A stretch of DNA of 64,000 nucleotides, from the NCBI RefSeq assembly GCF_030272615.1, contig NC_081412.1, forward strand, positions 673,885,823-673,949,822, written 5' to 3'. Shown here piece after piece: positions 47,779-60,160 of the stretch. The notes under the pieces were generated by a model, which had not been told where the DNA came from, did no database searches, and was given only the letters and a program-made list of their open reading frames with translations. Numbering within the stretch: position 1 is the first letter of the stretch; each line of letters opens with the position of its first letter. The position numbers were made by a program, and so were the translations under genes. This DNA is from Cryptomeria japonica. Taxonomy: Eukaryota > Streptophyta > Pinopsida > Cupressales > Cupressaceae.

Positions 47779-49044
47779 TGTAAAGCGGAAAATCACGATC
47801 AAACCCTAGTTGTTCTCCCCTCTTCCAACTCCGAGGAGAGAGAAGGGAGGTTCGCTAGGATTCGATGGTTTTCACTTAGGGGAGAGACTTTACATTCAAA
47901 AGAGGGGTTGAAACCCACAAGATCCAATCCCACACAATGCAAGATTGGATGCTAAATGAGTTTCAAGGGTTATGACAGCAAGGCTACCCTCTTTTGTAAA
48001 GAATGTGCATAGAAGAATTAAGCTAGGAATACATAGAAAGTGATAAAGATTCGCTTATAAACTGAGATAGGAATATAGTATGAAGCTGCGGACCTGGAAT
48101 TAGCAGTGAAATGTCGATACGGCACTGTCCTACAAATTTGAGCAAAAGTTGTCGGGACGATGGCGCCCAGCGCCACGGTCCTCCGAAAAATCCGTCAAAC
48201 GAAGGGGGATCGGTTCGTCTCTGCACAAGGATTCCAGATCTTCAATTTCAGCCGCGTACCTGCAACCTACACACAGAAAAGTGAAGACGATTGGGGGGTT
48301 AGGGATTAGGGGTTTGCCTTTAGGTCAAACCCCGGTTTTGGAATTAACCAAGAAATGAGCAAGAGCTGTAAACGTAAATGACTGTAAAACAAGTACTAAT
48401 ACCTTGTTCTAAGGATATTTGTATCCTTATGTGCGAAGGTATAGATGTTGTATGTTGTTGTATGTAGTATCTTGTATGTAGCATGTAGTAAGTGATCTCC
48501 TCTTCAATGGTTGAATCCTTGTCTTGAATGCAACACTTAGCCTTGAATGGAGACTTGAAATGATCAATTGCTTGAAGGAATGCTTGAATGCTTGAATGCT
48601 TGAGTATAATTTCCACGCCTTTTCCATTATATCGAATGAAAGAGGAAAATGTAGTTTATATACTTGTCAATTAGGGCTGATAGACTGATTTTCCCGACCT
48701 TAGGCCGACCAGGAAATGTAATTTCCAAATTGCAAACAAAAAGACCCGAGCCCCTTAGGAGACCGGGCCCAAAATAGGACCCAGGGACCAGGGCGCTGGG
48801 CGCCATGGTCCTGGGGACCAGGGCGCTGGGCGCCCTGGTCTTGAGGGACCAGGGCGCTGGGTGCTCTGGTCCCACCTCCCAGGACAGCAGGGTGCAAGGA
48901 GGTTCAGGCCAGGGTGCTTGAAAAATGCAGTTTTCAGTGTCGCGAGCAAGTTTTGGGGTCTCCATTCAGGTTGCGTGTTGCGTCGCCATCGTGAAGACCG
49001 AAATGCAGTCGAAATTGCAAGTGTCGCAATTTTAGGACGCTACA
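47779..49044 (-). repeat. 5' LTR of element X
   Basis: Matches the left LTR. The TATA-like box in element sense is at 48655-48662. GC-rich palindromic units lie at 48155-48181 and 48785-48872. It ends at the junction with a partial LTR of element Z. Confidence 0.9.
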
Positions 49045-49578
49045 GAACCATTCAATCCTGACCCTTGTTGAGATTACTCAATCTCAACCATCCATTGCTC
49101 CATTTTTCCTATAAATAGAGCCCATTTCTTCATAATCCAGATCCTGAAAACTTGTATGCATTTAACCTATAAACATTTTAGAGAGCATTTAGCATAGAAT
49201 ACTAATATCTTGTCATTTTGGTTAAAATAAATCATTTTTAGTATCAATAGCATCTAGTATTAGCTTTTCATTTACATTTGGAGCAAATACTTCAATCTCA
49301 ATCCTCCATAAGCATCCATAGTGCAAAAAGCTGCTGAGAGCTAGAGTAGTTTGGAACTTGGAGAGGATAGGAGCAAAGGAGAAGGAGCCAAGAGCATGTT
49401 AGGAGGCATTTGGAGATGCCTCATCATATTTACTTTCTTAGTTAAATATTTTCTCATGTTTTTGGCATCTCTTTTGATATGCCTGTTTAGATTAGTTTTT
49501 GATTAACTAACACTAATAGTTTCTTGTGTGTTGTGTTATTTAATCTTGACTAACCTTGACCCTTTTTGCAGAGCATCA
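49045..49578 (+). repeat. Partial 5' LTR of element Z
   Basis: The left part is missing at the junction with X. A TATA box, TATAAATA (49110-49117), is consistent with a transcription start near 49140. The LTR ends CATCA just before TTTGGTGAACCTGAC. No partner LTR is in the window, so the left edge cannot be tested. Confidence 0.65.
49110..49117 (+). promoter_or_regulatory. TATA box in LTR of element Z
   Basis: TATAAATA followed by GAGCCC in a typical plant LTR promoter context. Confidence 0.55.
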
Positions 49579-49671
49579 TTTGGTGAACCTGACATGAATC
49601 CAAGCATCCAAAAACAATTTTTTTTAGACCAAGTAACATGTTTTAAATGTTGAACTTGACACACAGGTTGC

Positions 49672-49945
49672 GCTTTAGCGCTTTTGATCGCGTTGTAGCG
49701 CTATTGCAACTTGATCTTCTAGCGCTATTGTTTTTACAATAGCGCTATTTTTTTTACAATAGAGCTATTGTTTCAAGTTTGGTGCTATTGACCTTTGTTT
49801 AGTGCTTTTGTGCCTGTTTCAGCGCTTTTGTGCTTACTTTGGCGCTTTTGTATTTGCTGTTAAGTTTTTCTTTTAGCACTTTTGTCTTTGTAATAACATG
49901 TTTTTGGTTAAATAGCGCTTCTGTTTTTACACAGACTAGCACTAT
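49672..49945 (+). repeat. AGCGC-motif array in the leader of element Z
   Basis: About a dozen copies of TAGCGCTATTG or AGCGCTTTTG and variants occur at 15-35 bp spacing, starting about 95 bp downstream of the PBS. It resembles, but is not identical to, the TAGCGC array in the PMD intron of W. Confidence 0.75.
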
Positions 49946-50082
49946 TGTAACAGAACATTGTAAGGAAGACCTTGTAACTGAAAAATCAAATTTTTTTAGG
50001 CTTGTGGAAGCCCCCCCATGTGTGGATTTTACTAACTGTTCGCTTTTTGTGCAGGTCTAAAAATAACTTCCTTAAAAATCAA

Positions 50083-50340
50083 AAATTTGTTTTTAGTGCT
50101 TTAAAATTGAACAAAAACAACTTTTCATTTCTTGCAAGATAGGACAAATTTGTTTTTGGTGCTTTAAAATTGAACAAAAACAACTTTTCATTTCCTTGCA
50201 AGTTAGGATCATCTGTTTTTGGTGCTTTAAAAATTGAACAAAACAAAGTTTGTTTCTTACAAGTTATGCTTAATTTTTCATTTGGTGCTTAAAATCAACA
50301 AGGAAAAATTTATTTCTTGCATCAAACTTAAGCAGAAACT
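50083..50340 (+). repeat. Tandem repeat in leader of Z, unit about 63 bp
   Basis: Four copies containing TTTTTGGTGCTTTAAAATTG and ACAACTTTTCATTTCTTGCA. The first two are almost identical and the last is the most diverged. Confidence 0.8.
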
Positions 50341-51585
50341 CACAATCCACACTTCCATTTGGTGCAAATAAAATTCACAATCAACTTGTCTCATTTTTTT
50401 GCAAAATGATTTTACTTCACGCATACATGTCTCAAGTTAAGTTGACCAGGATTTCAATGTTCTAGTTTACTCAAACATTTTGCACTTGAGGTTAAAAAGA
50501 ACATCATGGTTGTTGGAGCAACATCTCCAATTAGATAGAAAATCATTGCAATGACAAGTTAAAAAGAACAAGTGAATTTCATGTTTGGCACGCTTGTGCA
50601 AAAGAGTTGGTTGAGTGGTCCTACTTCTAACACACACTATCCTCTCCCTTGGCTTTCGTGGTCCTAGGTGCAAGAGAAAAGTGTTAGTAACACTCATGTT
50701 TTTATCTTTTTAAGAGAGGCCTGCCAAGGGATCGTCACTCTTGGTAACGACCTCGCGTGGTAAATCCTTTGAGCCGCTATAGAAATCAGGTGAGAGTGAA
50801 AGTTGTAGCCTTGGATATAGCTATTCCTATAGTGTAACTTGCCGAAAGGACAAATGGGCCCCACCACAAGTTACAAGGCTCTTAAGTGAGTCACTGCAGA
50901 ATGAACTTATGTCCAAAGCCATCGAACATTACTAAACACCTTTAAGTAGTAGCCCACCCATTCTATTGATTGAGGATATTTGTGAAAGGTTCAGTGCAAG
51001 AGCATAGAAGGTTTTGCTCCCAAGATACTTACCATACATATTTCGTTGAGTAGAAACATAGTTTTTTGAAAGGTCACTTGTGGCTTGATAAAAGTGGTGA
51101 CTCCCCCATCATAGGGACCATCTATTTGTTATGCTCATACAAGACTTAGTATATCACATCCTTACCTACCACGACGAGATTCATAAGGTATGTAGTACCA
51201 AAGTTGAAGAAATATCAAGATGTGGGCTGAAATTATTGCAACTGGCCATTTGACCTTAGGGATAAAGTGTGTTTGAAGTGTTTCCGTATTGAGTCAGACC
51301 AGTGAAAATTGAGCTGACTTCAGGCTTTGGAAAAACACCTAAAATAAATTCGAAGGAAAAGATCATAAAAAAAGTTCCAAAAAAATTGGGTTAATCTAGA
51401 CCCATACCCATTTGTGCCTTTTGAGGCAACATTCTTGTGTTTGTGTGCTTGCTTTGTTTGCTTGTCAAAGAAACATCAAAAAATCGAAAATCCAAAACAA
51501 GTATTCATCCAACACCAACATTTTCAAAAACAATAGGAGTCCAAAATAAAAGATCAAGAGCAAAAGAGCAAGAGTATCCAAATTT
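50341..51585 (+). other. Leader region of element Z without a supported gene
   Basis: Untranslated leader between the tandem repeats and the upstream reading frame. No domains or RNA genes were recognised. Confidence 0.5.
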
Positions 51586-51969
51586 ATGACCATTCTTCAC
51601 ATCTTGAGAAGGAAGAATCCTCATCAACACATCAACTTGAAGAAAAGACCATTGAGCTCAAAGGCTCTTATAAAAAGAAGGAAATTCTTCTATCTTAATA
51701 GAAAAATCTTTGTCTCTCATAGAACCTTCTTACTTCACATGCACCTATATCTACAAGGAAAAACAAACGAATTCAATCAAGAGTCATTAAACCGCAGAGC
51801 TCTTATGCAATATAGAGCTTTGAGTTATCACAAGAACAAAGGAGGCAAGATCAATCCTAATTTCTTTCCCCACATTTGCATCACATACAACGTAACTCGG
51901 GAAGAACCACCAACTCCTGAGAGAGAAGAGGAAGAATTTGTTCCTTTTGTAACACAAAGTTTCTATTGA
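51586..51969 (+). CDS. Possible ORF1 upstream of gag in element Z (127 aa)
   Basis: An ATG-initiated frame in the leader, 434 bp before the gag start. The N-terminal two thirds are basic (RRKNPHQHINLKKRP, IKRRKFFYLNRK). The C-terminus is acidic and Pro/Glu-rich, ending TREEPPTPEREEEEFVPF. It is intact, while the neighbouring gag carries five stops. Ogre-like Tat elements are known to carry an extra ORF before gag, so this may be a short relative, but I recognise no domain. A chance frame cannot be excluded. Confidence 0.35.
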   Translation: MTILHILRRKNPHQHINLKKRPLSSKALIKRRKFFYLNRKIFVSHRTFLLHMHLYLQGKTNEFNQESLNRRALMQYRALSYHKNKGGKINPNFFPHICITYNVTREEPPTPEREEEEFVPFVTQSFY

Positions 51970-52402
51970 AGTAAACATCTCATCCATTTCGACATTCACA
52001 CATCATCAGCTTCATTCCACACTCTCAAAACATTAAGAGGTTCTTGTCCAACAGTTCTCTTTTTGATATTGCTTGAATCAAACCCAACAAATCACTTTTA
52101 GATTGTTTCTACATCTAGGATAAGGTCATCCTAAGAGACATATCTACGCAGGTTAAAACTAGTTTATGGGTGAATCCTCTCATTACTAGGTAGTTAAGTT
52201 TGTAACACATCTCAAATTTCTCTACACCTTATCACATCAAACCTTACCAAAACAAGCAAGCAATTCAAGGAAGAACTTTGGTAACATCTACCTTTAGTGC
52301 TAAGAGATCCATATGCAAAACACCCCACCAAACATAAATCTCTCATTTCATCAAAAACTCATCATCATTTTCACCCAACTTCAACAAAAACTTAGAAACA
52401 AA

Positions 52403-53752
52403 ATGGCTCATACTAGGTCTACATCTAGACAACCCAAAATTGAAGAGGAAGAGAAGGAAAACATCAATCAATTCCAAGAAGCACTTGGAGGCAATATCAA
52501 TGATGAAAATTCGAGTACTCCTACTCCTGCAGCACTAGAAAGGGCACAACACAACCCTCTCTTCAATGGACTCTTTGATGAAATACTCAGGAGCAATGTT
52601 GATGCTCACTTTTTGAGACTTGCCCAAGAAGGGGCTAAACTACCCTCTAACTTTGATGTTGCCCAACTAAGACAAACATCAGAATGCCAAAGTCATAATG
52701 AGGATGAAAGAGGTCGAGAACACATCAGATACAACCTTCCTCAAGGTAATCCCCCACCTCCCCCTCCAAATCAGATTGACATGTTACGGTGACAAGTTGA
52801 AAACCTTGCCCAACAACTTCACAGTGGTGTGAAAACTAATCAGTTTTCACTCAATGACATTTGTCCCTATCCCTTTGATAGGAATCTTCATATGCCACCT
52901 TTTCCACGAGGATTTGAAACACCCAAGTTTGAAAAGTATAGAGGAAAAGGAGATCCTCAAGATCATGTTTGAGAGTTCCATTCATCTTGCCTCGAAGTGG
53001 CATACGAGGACACATACCTAATGCGACTTTTTCCCCAAAGCTTGGGAGGAACAACCATATCATGGTTTTCCTGGTTACCAAGTGGCATTAGGACCTTCAA
53101 GGAACTCATCCAGAAATTCCTGGCATATTACTCACATAACATTGAGCGTGATATCACAATGGCTGATCTGTGTAACACCAAACAAAAACCAGGTGAACTA
53201 TTTTCAGTCTTTCTGCAATGATGGTGTCAAATGTCTAGCAGACGTTCTCTTTAGTTACCTGAACACGAACTGGTGGAAATATTTATTTCCAACCTAAACG
53301 ATAGAATAGAATTTCACTTGGACGTGAAGGACACAAACTCCTTCAATGACATGATCACGAAAGGCCTAAAATGTGAGCAGGCTCTCATCAAGAAAGGACT
53401 TATCAAAATCTAAAATGAGCCAAAGGATGGCCCTCGTCCACGCTTTAATAGTGACAAAACAAACTTCTGGAGAAAAAACAAGAACATCGTCAATGACGGG
53501 GTTGTGGATGCGAGAACTATCAAAAGTGCACAACCCATGGTTCGATTTGCAGGACAGAACCCCCCACCCAAGAATAACACAGTTGCTCCTCCAAATCAAG
53601 GCTACAACACATCTCAAGAGGAACCCAGACAACGTCAACAAAATTTCAAACCAAAACGGACATACACTCCCTTAGGGGAACCCATTGAAACATTGTTGCG
53701 ACAGTTGGTTTCTCAAAATCTGGTAACCTTACCCAAACTATCAAACTATGAA
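52403..53752 (+). pseudogene. Element Z gag, N-terminal part
   Basis: The start is taken as ATG 52403 (MAHTRSTSRQPKIEEEEKEN), although an in-frame ATG exists at 52313. Gag core motifs are FEKYRGKGDPQDHV, LFPQSLGGTTISWFSWLPSG, FLAYYSHNIERDITM and CNTKQKPGELFSVFLQ, followed by YTPLGEPIETLLRQLVSQNL. All are in one frame with five stops: TGA 52790, TGA 52970, TGA 53219, TAG 53252 and TAA 53411. The first three look like CGA codons deaminated to TGA. The frame is cut at ATGAA (53748-53752) and continues at 62191. Confidence 0.82.
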
Positions 53753-54310
53753 TGTCATGCCCAAAATTTAGGGCAAGAACAGGGTAAATGATTTTTTTTT
53801 TTAAAAACATAACTTAAAAAAACAAACATTAATTCGACAAATATAAAATGCTACAACATGTTTTGTCTTAACTATGTTTATAGTTAAAAGAAAATTCTAC
53901 TAGCTTCAAGTACGCAAATTTTTTTTATTTAAATTAATTACAGAATCCTAAAATAAACAAATGCTATTTTAACTTTTCAATTTAGCCCCAAGGATTATTC
54001 TAAATCCAAAAATCTAAATTTGATAGACCAGGATACTAGAAATTCTGTTTAAATTTTTAAAAAATGACTTCATTAATATATAATTTGTAAACGCCTCAAT
54101 CAAATTAAATCTAACATAAATAATACTTCATTAGTAATTAAAATCATAAATAAGTATGATCTATAAAGTAAATACCTATATTTAGGTTCACCTCCAAGAT
54201 AAAAAAAAATATTTAAAACTAAGGATTTGCTTAATTCTTTAATTTCCAAACTTTCTAATTTTATTTTCATATATGTGTATTTAAATAATTATATTTATAT
54301 ATATAAACAC

Positions 54311-55582
54311 TGTAGCATCCTAAAATTGCGACACTTGCAATTTCGACTGCATTTCGGTCTTCACGATGGCGACGCAATACGCAACCTGAATGGAGACCCC
54401 GAAACTCGCTCACGACACCAAAAACTGCATTTTTCAAGCACCCTGGCCTGAACCTCCTTGCACCTTGCTGTCCCGGGAGGTGGGACCAGAGCGCCCAGTG
54501 CCCTGGTCCTTCAAGACCAGGGCACCCAGTGCCCTGGTCCCCCAGGACCATGGCGCCCAGCGCCCTGGTCCCTGGGCCTATTTTGGGCCCGGTCTCCTAT
54601 GGGGTCTCGGGTCTTTTTGTTTGCAAATTGGAAATTATTGTTTCCTGGTCGGCCTAAGGTCAGGAAAATCAGTCTTTTAACCCTAATTGGCAAGTATATA
54701 AACTACATTTTTCTCTCTCATTTGAACATAAGAGGACATGACGGAAAAAAGCGTGGAAACTATACTCAAGCATTCAAGCATTCAAGCATTCAAGCAATTG
54801 ATCATTTCAAGTCTCCATTCAAGGCTAAGTGTTGCATTCAAGACAAGGATTCAACCATTGAAGAGGAGATCACTTACTACATGCTACATACAACATACAA
54901 CAACATACAACATCTATACCTTCGCACATAAGGATACAAACATCCTTACAACAAGATATTAGTACTTGTTTTAAATTACAGACATTTACATCTACAGAAT
55001 TTCTAATTTCTTGGTTAATTCCAAAACCGGGGTTTGACCTAAAGGCAAACCCCTAATCCCTAACCCCCCAATCGTCTTCTCTTTTCTGTGTGTAGGTTGT
55101 ATGTACGCGGCTGGAACTGAAGATCTGGAATCCTTGTGCAGAGACGAACAGATCCCCCTTCGTTTCGCGGATTTTTCGGAGGACCGTGGCGCCGGGTGCC
55201 ATCGTCCTAACAAATTTTGCTCAAATTTACAGGACAGCGCCGTATCGACATTTTACTGCTAATTCCAGGTCCGCAGCTTCATCCTATATCCCTAACTCAG
55301 TTTATAAGCGAATCTTTGTCACTTTCTATGCATTCCTAGCCTAATTCTTCTATCAACATTCTTTACAAAAGAGGGTAGCCTTGCTGTCTTAACCCTTGAA
55401 ACACATTTAGCATCCAATCTTGCATTACGTGGGATTGGATCTTGTGAGTTTCAACCCCTCTTTTGAATGTAAAGTCTCTCCCTTAAGTGAAAACCATCAA
55501 CCCTAGCGAACCTCCCTTCTCTCTCCTCGGAGTTGGAAGAGGGGAGTGCAACTAGGGTTCGATTGCGATTTTCCGCTTTACA
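54311..55582 (+). repeat. 5' LTR of element Y
   Basis: TGTAGCATCC...TTTACA. The TATA box TATATAAAC is at 54695-54703. Palindromic GC units lie at 54483-54571 (three) and at 55180-55207 (one). Confidence 0.93.
54695..54703 (+). promoter_or_regulatory. TATA box in 5' LTR of element Y
   Basis: TATATAAAC, also at about 61273 in the 3' LTR and at 42029-42036 and 48655-48662 (minus) in X. This conservation between copies supports a promoter role. Confidence 0.6.
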
Positions 55583-56851
55583 TTTTGGTGAACCCGACGT
55601 GAACATCCTTTCTGATTATTCATGGTTAGATTTGAAAATTGGATTCCTTGGTTACATTTCCATGTTTGATCTTTTGAAAATTTTAGAGGTTAATTGCATA
55701 AAAACCCTAAATTTTCTTTTTGGAAATTGAACTTGTGAAATGCTTAATTATTAATGCTTGTTTCAGATCTGCCCTTCTATTACAAATTATCAATTCATAT
55801 TTGTGCTTTAATTCTGAAAATTAAGTGGTTAAGTGTCAAAACCCTAATTTTTGAAACCCTCTTGATTCAACCTTTGTCCGACAATTTCACTGATCAAAAC
55901 ATCTCCAAATCCGCTATAACTTTGGATTCCGCAATAAAATCACAATATCTTTCATCCTTGAAAATTTGGAAAAAAGTTGCGAGGACCGTGTGCACTCCGA
56001 GCGCCATCGTCCCGGACATTTTTTTCGAAATTTCGGGAGCTAGATCTTACTGTATTTTCCTGCTAAAATCCAGAATTTTGGCTGATTTTATCAAACCTAA
56101 CACTTTCAAAATTACAGTCAAAGTTGGTCTTGTGATTGCTTGGTTTAAGGCTTCTAATCATTCAAAAATCATCGAAATTGAAATTTTGTGTCAAAATTGT
56201 GTTCTTACTGTCCTAAATCTAAAAAGTGTGTTTGCATTCATTCGAAATTTCAGTGCTTCATTCAAATTCTTGCAATTTGTGACTTTTGAAATTAAGTGCT
56301 TAATTACAACAACTTTAATTTCCGCTTTCAAAATTGAATTTTGCGTGAAATTGAGTCAATTTTTAAATTTCAAAACTTGCATTGCTTTTGACATTCCCTC
56401 TAAAATCATAAAATTCAAAATTTCAGTTTCCCTCTCTTTTTCAAAATTCAAATTTTGCATTTTTCGACAATCTTGGTAGGGTTCAATTTTGAGATTGCAA
56501 CTTTAATTTGGCCTATCTACAGATCGTAAAATCACTCAATTTTTTCAGATTAGCTCTAAAATCATCATACCTTTCATCCCTGCAAATTTCGAAAAAAGTT
56601 GCAAGGACCGTGTGCACTCCGAGCGCCACGGTCCCGGACATTTTTTCCAAAATTTCGGGAGACTGTCGTGATTGCATTTAACAGCTTAAATCTAGAAGAT
56701 TGGCTAATTTTACTGAAAATTGCTACCTCTAAATTCAAAATCTTTTCTCTCTTTCTAGTGCATGAGTTTTACAACAATAAGCCCTACTTACACTATTCCC
56801 GTTAGATGAAGCCGTAGAATTAAGTCTTTCCGAGGTTTAACTACCGAGGAG
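55583..56851 (+). other. Leader region of element Y
   Basis: It begins with the PBS-like TTTTGGTGAACC. It carries two GGACC...GGTCC-type palindromic units (55983-56012 and 56605-56634) in a duplicated ~175-bp block arrangement, as in X. The 241-codon frame at 55754-56479 is AT-rich and lacks recognisable domains; a near-colinear version in X is broken into pieces, so I do not call it a gene. Confidence 0.65.
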
Positions 56852-59800
56852 ATGGAACCTAATTTGAGTAGCCTTTTTAACGAGGACATGGGTAATTCCT
56901 CTAATCCTCCTAATGATGATGAAGCTCTCCATGAGGTTTCTGTAGAACAACTTGCAAAATTGGATAACCAATTTGAGGATTTTCACCAATGGATGTCTCA
57001 TGAGTATCCCGATAGTCAAGCTCTTCCTTTAATTGAGGGTTTTAAACGCATGCTTCAAAGTGATAAGAATGGAATTGATATTTTGCGTGGTATTGCACAC
57101 ATTGTGAATTTGAATGTAATGCCTATGAAGAGTTGTGCTGAAACTTTAGGTGATACACAACCTCCTACACAAGTCAATCATTCTATTCCTTTGACAACTT
57201 CTATTGCTAGCATACCTACCTTTACTTCTATACAAGACATTCCCCCTGTGATCACTAGTCATGGGGGCAATCCCTCTTCTTCAATTAACCCTATTCCTTC
57301 ATTTAATCCGACTTCTTCATTCATTCCTTCAATGAGTGTCCCTATTACATCTCCGCAAATTTACATGACGCAAGGGGGCAATTCATTTAACCATTCCATT
57401 CCTCCTTGTAGTGTTCCTCTTGTCCAATCATCCCCTATGATTGACTATCATAGGGTCCCACCACCTTACTCACTACCTTCTTTCAATAACATAACTCCTC
57501 CATCTCAATCTAACACATCTAATATGAACTCTTCGACTGAAGCGACCATTAATAATCTTGCACAAACTGTCTCTTCTTTACAGCAACAAATTGCCTCTAT
57601 GAATCAATCTAAGTTTAGTGTGCCCACATTTGATGTTGCGAGCCCACTCTCTCTTGACATTGTTCGAGCTATCCCTCCTAAACATGTTGAAATCACGCAT
57701 TTGGAACTTTATAATGGTAAAGGTGATCCTCTAACACATGTTAAGACTTTTCAAACAATATGTACCGATTTTGCTTATGACCAAAGGTTGCTTGCAAAAT
57801 TGTTTACTAGAACATTAAGAGACAAAGCCCTACAATGGTATTGCTCGTTGCCTTCTTATTCTATTACTTCTTTCGAACAATTTGCAAATGCTTTCATTCA
57901 ACAATTTCAAAACAATATAAGTCCTAAAGTTACTTTGATTGATTTAATGCATTGTAAACAAGGTGTTAAAGAAAAAGTGACTGATTTCATTGGTAGATAT
58001 AAGCATTTGTATACTCAAATTTCTTTTCCAGTGCCTGACAATGATACTCAAAGAATCTTTATTTCTAATTTACAAAAAGATATTCGAGACAAACTTCTAT
58101 TTTCTGAGTTTACTTCTTTCCAACAGTTGTGTGCAACTCTTCACAATTATCAACTGACTGTGAGTCAAATGGAACAATCACATCCTATGGCTCCGAGTGA
58201 TAAGGGTGATAGCAGTCAACAACCATTTGGAAAGATTAAACCGAACAGAGATTCCATCAAATTCAATGAAAACATCATCAACAACAATGTGAATGCAACA
58301 TCAGGTGTGCCTCCTATTTCTAATTTTTTTAAGAAAGAAAGAAAGTATACTCCTTTGAATGAATCATTGCATAGTATTATGAATAAGTTATTGGAACAAA
58401 ATGTGCTTACTCTTCCTCCTATAAGGCAAATTGATCCTACAAATATTACTTCACCTTATTTTGATAACAAAGCTTTTTGTCACTTTCATTGTCAGCCTGG
58501 GCATGATACTGAAAAATGTTTTTCCTTAAAGGGTAAAATTCAAGATTTGATTGATAATAATACTATTTCTATTTCTGGAGTGAATGATAAAGGTAACACA
58601 TCTGTAGCTCCTCCTAACCAAAATCTTCAGATTTTTACTGATCCATTACCTTCCCATACCTCTAATGCGATTGAGACTAATGATTCCTCTTTATCATCTG
58701 ATGGTCTTGTGTCTATGACTCCGAATGTGATTAACTTTGTAGAGCAGCAAGAAATCCCTAAAGAACCTTCCATCACATTTGATTCTAGTGAAACCATTAG
58801 GGCACCTGATGGTCCTTTATACATAGTTGCAAAAGTCAAGAATACACCTTGCCGTGGAGTGCTTATTGATCCTTCGTGCATGGTTAATGTTATTACTGAA
58901 GAATTTCTTTTTACTTTGCAATTGAATCAAGTGATCTATGACAAAACAGATGTGATTGTGAAATTATTTGATGCATTTTCTTCTCCTGCAATTGGTTCTA
59001 TTACATTACCTATTGAGGTCCATAACAAATCTCTTGATGCGAACTTTGCTATTATTCCTTCATCCGAACAATTTCGTGTGAAGCTTGGCTATCCTTGGCT
59101 ATCTTCCATGAAAGCTATTGCTTCTCCTATTCATAAGTGTTTGAAATTTCCCCATAATGGTGAAGTTGTTACTGTCAATCATAGTCTCTTTAAACCAACT
59201 GAAAGAACTTCTAGTGTTCCTATTGATTACTTTTGGCCTAAACAATTCCAATCTCTTCCTCCGCGAAGTGATCATCTTTTCAAATCTTATCAAAAGTGGA
59301 AAACAGATATGATCCTCTCTCTAAGTGAACCTAGAACACCTAAACTTGACATTCCTATCATTCTTGAGAAGGAAGTTCTTCCTTTGAAAGATAAAACTAA
59401 TGTCTTTCCTCAAGAAGATTCCCAACCCGTCCCTATGGATGTGACTATGTCTATGCCTAATAAACCTTCTAAAAGTAGACCTATACCTCCTCGTCATGAT
59501 GGACTTGGTCTTCTTCCTAAACCAAAAATCCCTCCTTTATATGGAGCAGTTCCTCCTCCTTCTTTTTATAGAGAGAAGAGACCTTCTTCTTCTCCTATTA
59601 TCTAGCCTAAGAGACCACAACCTAAACACCCAAGTGATAAGGATGAGAACATTCCTCCTCCTCAATCTTCTCCACTTCCTACTAAGACTAGACGAAATCG
59701 TTCTGCACGCGAACGCCGACAAAAGCATCGTCTTAGGGCTCAAGCAGCTGCTTCTCAAATTTTGCAATCTCCAAAAACACCTTCAACAAGCATTATTCCA

Positions 59801-60160
59801 TTTTCTCCTCAGCCGGAAATTGAGCCTAAATTTCCTAAACATAAGATGCATGATGGTCTTGATCCTGTGCAAGTTAAAGATCCTATTTTTATAAATTTTG
59901 ATGATGAACATGTTACTCCTCTTGCTTCTGATAGTGAATATGAACTTGTTGATATTGATAACCATTTATCTAATGAATTTTCTAAAGCACTTATCCTAGC
60001 TCCTAGACAAGAACAATGTGGCTTGGAACATGAACATAGCCCTTGTTTGGATCTTGTGATAGCTCCATCTGCTATGTTGGATGTTCCTCCTCTAGCATGT
60101 TCCCTGCCTTCCCGAAACATTGATCAGCAAGATCGGGGGGTAGATGACATGCTAGACTAG
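56852..60160 (+). pseudogene. Element Y Gag-like polyprotein with protease-like domain
   Basis: A 1,103-codon frame runs from ATG 56852 to TAG 60158-60160, with one internal TAG (59603-59605; CAG in X). The layout is as in X: Ser/Pro-rich N-terminus, Gag core, knuckle CHFHCQPGHDTEKC, protease-like domain with LIDPSCMVN and LGYPWL, basic segment TRRNRSARERRQK, and an acidic tail. It has a 9-residue gap near residue 127 relative to X. Each copy has a single, different C-to-T stop, both near the C-terminus, so the family ORF was intact until recently. The truncated product would still hold Gag, knuckle and protease-like parts. Confidence 0.9.

Larger units (their letters stand above)
41151..49044 (-). 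mobile_element. Gag-only Ty3/gypsy-derived element X, 7.9 kb
   Basis: The LTRs are 1270 bp (41151-42420) and 1266 bp (47779-49044). The internal 5.36 kb holds one long Gag-like gene and non-coding leader and trailer; no RT, RNase H or integrase motif is visible. The PPT is at 42421-42435, and the leader begins with TTTTGGTGAACC on the minus strand, a PBS-like start. The flanking 5-mers differ (ATGCC at 41146-41150, GAACC at 49045-49049), so there is no TSD. It is the inverted, older relative of element Y. Confidence 0.9.

Noticed and set aside
55754-56479. A 241-codon protein in the Y leader
   Set aside because: Composition follows AT-rich DNA, no domain is visible, and the corresponding region of X is broken into several short frames.
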